Source of the DNA: Carboxylicivirga fragile
GTDB lineage: Bacteria; Bacteroidota; Bacteroidia; Bacteroidales; Marinilabiliaceae
DNA: 64,000 nt
Direction: 5' to 3'
NCBI GenBank assembly: GCA_025499625.1
Contig: JAFMVD010000002.1
Span: forward strand, 1 to 64,000
Below are positions 61,415 through 64,000 of this stretch, in pieces (the stretch's first letter is position 1; each line of letters starts with the position of its first letter). A program made the position numbers and the translations under genes. The notes below the pieces were generated by a model, which saw only the letters and a program-made list of their open reading frames with translations, did not search any database and was not told the origin of the DNA.

Positions 61415-62176
61415 ATGCAACACATCACTTATTTTGAGAACAATACAATAGCTATCATTACATTTCATCGCCCGGATTCACTTAATGCGCTCAACAGCGA
61501 AGTATTTTCCGAATTCAATCTTTTGCTCGACAAAATCGACTCCTCTGACAATTTGAAAGCAGTAATACTAACTGGAGAAGGAAAAGCGTTTATTGCAGGA
61601 GCCGACATTGCAGAGATGCATGGAAAAACGGAAGTTGAGGCTCGTATTTTTTCGAAAATTGGACAAGATACACTTCTACGCATAGAAAGCATGCCAATAC
61701 CATTTATTGGCGCCATCAACGGCTTTGCGCTAGGCGGCGGTTTAGAAGTAGCCTTGGCTTGCGATTTTCTGCTCGCCAGCGACAAAGCTAAGTTCAGTGC
61801 TCCCGAAGTTAACCTTGGCCTCATACCAGGATTTGGAGGAACGCAGCGCCTTAGTCGAGCCATTGGTTTAAACAATGCTCGATTCTATCTCCATACAGCG
61901 CATATGTTTGACGCCTACGAAGCACAACGAATGGGCTTGGTTCAGCAAATATTTTCAGCCGATGATTTAATGAATGAAGCCATAAAAGTTGCGGAACTTA
62001 TTGCCAACAAAGGGCCACAAGCTACCAAGACGCTTAAGGCTTTAATGAACCAAAGTCAAGACTCTAACCTTGAAACAGGCTCTCAGCAAGAAAGAGAAGC
62101 ATTCAGCAAACTTTTTAATTCAGAAGCACAAGAAGGCATGCAAGCCTTTCTTGAAAAAAGAAAACCCAATTGGTAA
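61415..62176 (+). CDS. Enoyl-CoA hydratase/isomerase family protein
   Basis: Crotonase-fold enzyme of fatty-acid beta-oxidation, adding water to trans-2-enoyl-CoA. It contains FHRPDSLNALNSEVFSEF, LTGEGKAFIAGADIAEM (oxyanion-hole Ala-Gly), FALGGGLEVALACDFLLAS with the catalytic Glu, and PEVNLGLIPGFGGTQRLSRA with the second catalytic Glu. The start at 61415 gives MQHITYFENN and 253 residues, the normal size; the longer frame to 61361 is not conserved-looking. It is first in an operon with a 3-hydroxyacyl-CoA dehydrogenase (22 bases apart) and a thiolase. Confidence 0.95.
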   Translation: MQHITYFENNTIAIITFHRPDSLNALNSEVFSEFNLLLDKIDSSDNLKAVILTGEGKAFIAGADIAEMHGKTEVEARIFSKIGQDTLLRIESMPIPFIGAINGFALGGGLEVALACDFLLASDKAKFSAPEVNLGLIPGFGGTQRLSRAIGLNNARFYLHTAHMFDAYEAQRMGLVQQIFSADDLMNEAIKVAELIANKGPQATKTLKALMNQSQDSNLETGSQQEREAFSKLFNSEAQEGMQAFLEKRKPNW

Positions 62177-62198
62177 GTACACATAAACATTATACATC

Positions 62199-63530
62199 AT
62201 GAATCATCACCTAGAACGATATAAAAACATAAGCGTACTCGGAGCAGCAGGAAAGATGGGCAGTGGCATTTTACTATTAAATGTTCTCCACTCAGCCAAG
62301 TTGATGCATCATCCCGACTATGTTGGCCAAACATTCGTTGTTAATGCCATTGATCAGAGCTTCGAACAGCTTGACAAATTGAACCATTACATTAAGGATC
62401 AAGTAACAAGATGGGCTGAGAAGAACATTATTTGGTTACGCAAAGCCTATAACAACCGACCTCATCTTATTGATAATAAAGATATCATTGACACTTTTGT
62501 GTTTGAAGCTTTATCTCTTATTAAACCCTCTATCAACATCGAACCAACATACCGTTCAACTCTGATATTTGAAGCCATCATTGAAAATGAAGATGTAAAA
62601 ACTAAGCTTTTCAAACAAATAAACGATAACAACCCAAACAAACCATTCTTTTTAAGCAACACAAGCTCAATCCCCATCTCTGTATTAAATGACAAAGCTG
62701 AGTTAAATGGCAATATTATCGGTTGTCATTTTTATAACCCACCTGCAGTTCAAAAATTAATTGAGGTCATCGAAACAGAGAATGGCAACCCTGATTTAAC
62801 CAAATTAGTTTATGGTTTTGCCAATCACATGCAAAAAGTACTAGTCCCATCTAACGATCTTGCCGGATTTATTGGAAATGGCTTTCTAATGCGTGACATT
62901 CTATATGCCGAAAAACAATACAACAACCTTAAACCCGATATGGGCCACAACAAAACAATTTTAAGCATCAATACCATAAGCCACGAATTGTTAATTCGCC
63001 CAATGGGAATATTTCAACTTATCGATTATGTAGGCATCGAAGTTTGCACCTATATCATGAAGGTAATGAATCACTATTTAGAGGATGAACTAATTAGCCC
63101 ATTATTAAATAAGTTACTAAGCCTTGGTATCAAAGGGGGACAAAATCCAGATGGCACACAAAAAGACGGATTCTTTCAATACAGCGAAGGCGATATTGTA
63201 GGAATTTATGACTTAGAATCTAAATCCTATATAAGCACTGGTGATTTAATGGAAGAAGTCAAGCATTTTCTAGCTGTAAAAACAGAAGCTTATTCATGGA
63301 AACAACTGAGTCAATCAAAACGTGCAGCGAAACACCTTGACAACTTCTTTAGTGAGCTTATAAAAGAAAACAGTATTGGTGCAAAAATGGCTTGCAATTA
63401 CATGCGAGCCATGAAAGATCTCGGAATTCAATTACAAGCAGACGGTGTATGCAGTTCTACCGAACATGTAAATACAGTTATGAAGAATGGCTTTTTTCAC
63501 CTCTACGGCCCAGTTAACAACTATATCTAA
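62199..63530 (+). CDS. 3-hydroxyacyl-CoA dehydrogenase
   Basis: The enzyme oxidises 3-hydroxyacyl-CoA with NAD. The Rossmann loop is ISVLGAAGKMGSGILLLN. The catalytic and substrate region is FFLSNTSSIPISVL with NIIGCHFYNPPAVQKLIEVI. Two helical C-terminal domains follow, with GFANHMQKVLVPSNDLAGFIGN and GIFQLIDYVGIEVC. At 443 residues it is longer than single-function enzymes of about 290 residues, because the helical C-terminal domain is duplicated or extended. It lacks a crotonase domain, which is provided by the upstream gene. It precedes a thiolase-family gene by nine bases. Confidence 0.93.
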   Translation: MNHHLERYKNISVLGAAGKMGSGILLLNVLHSAKLMHHPDYVGQTFVVNAIDQSFEQLDKLNHYIKDQVTRWAEKNIIWLRKAYNNRPHLIDNKDIIDTFVFEALSLIKPSINIEPTYRSTLIFEAIIENEDVKTKLFKQINDNNPNKPFFLSNTSSIPISVLNDKAELNGNIIGCHFYNPPAVQKLIEVIETENGNPDLTKLVYGFANHMQKVLVPSNDLAGFIGNGFLMRDILYAEKQYNNLKPDMGHNKTILSINTISHELLIRPMGIFQLIDYVGIEVCTYIMKVMNHYLEDELISPLLNKLLSLGIKGGQNPDGTQKDGFFQYSEGDIVGIYDLESKSYISTGDLMEEVKHFLAVKTEAYSWKQLSQSKRAAKHLDNFFSELIKENSIGAKMACNYMRAMKDLGIQLQADGVCSSTEHVNTVMKNGFFHLYGPVNNYI

Positions 63531-63539
63531 ACCAACATT

Positions 63540-64000
63540 ATGCAAAGAAGAATATTTTTAGTTGCTGGATACAATACAATAGCACTTGGAACAGGTCGTA
63601 AAGAGTTTCATCCTAAAAAGGAGCGTCCAGGAATAGAATACTATATGCAAGAAGCAGGACGGGCAACTCTAAAGAAAATTGGTGGCGCAGGCAATGTGGA
63701 TGAAAGTGTTGTTGGTAATTTTATGGCCTCACGGTTTAACAATCAAGCTCACTTGGGAGCATTTATTCCTTCCATTGACAAAAAATTACAATACAAACCA
63801 GCCATGCGTGTTGAAGGGGCGTGTGCCTCAGGAGGACTAGCTATGATTTCTGGCATCAAGTCAATATTAGCGGGCACAGCCGATGTTGTTTTAGCCATAG
63901 GTGTAGAAGTTCAAAATACGGTTAAAGCGATGTACGGAGCAGATCATTTAGCACTGGCTGGCTATTACAAGAATCGCAAAAATGGTCATGCTTATTTCTT
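63540..64000 (+). CDS. Thiolase-family protein (5' part, cut by the window end)
   Basis: The reading frame opens at ATG 63540 and runs off the right edge, giving 153 codons. It shows MQRRIFLVAGYNTIALGTGR, then VVGNFMASRFNNQAHLGAF and EGACASGGLAMISGIKSILA, in which the Cys of ACASGG is the thiolase acyl-binding nucleophile. AIGVEVQNTV follows. This is the N-terminal half of a thiolase that cleaves 3-ketoacyl-CoA, completing the beta-oxidation set with the two genes before it. The segment resembles the SCP-x/thiolase subgroup. The rest lies outside the window. Confidence 0.9.
   Translation, partial: MQRRIFLVAGYNTIALGTGRKEFHPKKERPGIEYYMQEAGRATLKKIGGAGNVDESVVGNFMASRFNNQAHLGAFIPSIDKKLQYKPAMRVEGACASGGLAMISGIKSILAGTADVVLAIGVEVQNTVKAMYGADHLALAGYYKNRKNGHAYF

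Noticed and set aside
61465-61875. 136-codon antisense ORF in the enoyl-CoA hydratase gene
   Set aside because: The opposite strand carries all crotonase motifs, so this open frame comes from codon bias of the real gene.
1-64000. tRNA, rRNA and CRISPR arrays
   Set aside because: On reading both strands I found no cloverleaf-like segment with a convincing T-loop, no rRNA-like conserved block and no regularly spaced direct repeats. Running tRNAscan-SE and a CRISPR finder would be decisive.

Overview
The window reads as the chromosome of a marine or sediment-type Bacteroidota (Bacteroidetes), most probably an anaerobic or facultative lineage near Marinilabiliales. This is inferred from gene families and not from a marker-gene tree. 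The evidence is the gliding genes gldE and gldD, a secreted protein with a gliding-motility-type C-terminal sorting domain, Bacteroidota-restricted families (DUF4924, DUF4290, DUF5723), an EF-G2 paralogue, MurA with Asp at the fosfomycin position, AT-rich DNA and promoter-like TAnnTTTG boxes. I found no rRNA, tRNA, CRISPR array, prophage or intact insertion sequence. Most of the window is ordinary chromosomal core.

Layout. 1-1830: pth, hslR and a DUF4924 gene. 1816-7472: a DCC-type thiol protein with a small cysteine-containing ORF, two tandem OmpA-type outer-membrane proteins and a DsbD-like thiol reductase. 7823-15016: a core block with rng, a 30-residue basic ribosomal-type protein, HU, mutY, ssb, gldE, gldD, a phosphopantetheinyl transferase and a GGGP-type prenyl transferase. 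15180-21618: a sensor kinase and receiver pair, a degenerate alkaline-phosphatase-superfamily protein and a DUF5723/lipoprotein pair. 21816-30223: a VOC protein, a palindromic element, dnaJ-grpE, two TlpA-like proteins (one without its cysteines), murA, DUF4290 and uvrD. 30398-38101: a T9SS-type secreted protein, EF-G2, a DUF190 protein, a GH20 hexosaminidase and a second glycosidase-like lipoprotein.

38388-46977 is a run of plus-strand genes: metallophosphoesterase, nitrilase, NudC, two cysteine-rich small proteins, rhodanese-thioredoxin, peroxiredoxin, a cysteine dioxygenase-type cupin, a cysteine-sulfinate-decarboxylase-like PLP enzyme and a permuted papain-like protein. The dioxygenase and decarboxylase together would make hypotaurine from cysteine.

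48856-55382 is the most system-like region: a YbjN/YjfI-like protein, PspA/IM30, DUF4178, a Ser/Arg-rich protein ending in GGFGK, a double DUF350 membrane protein, a membrane-anchored aminopropyltransferase, a minimal AdoMet decarboxylase and a K+ channel with an RCK domain. It resembles the E. coli yjfIJKLM-C cluster plus polyamine enzymes and looks like a membrane-stress or polyamine-modification system with an unproven product. The window ends with a LytS/LytTR pair, an ExbB-like orphan, a Crp/Fnr regulator, a chemoreceptor with two CZB-like zinc modules between its membrane helices, and the start of a beta-oxidation operon.

Short elements: a ~77 bp dispersed element with terminal inverted repeats occurs twice (5243-5318 and 12935-13012), a ~200 bp nested palindrome lies at 22206-22408, and a triple-palindrome repeat at 55446-55529.
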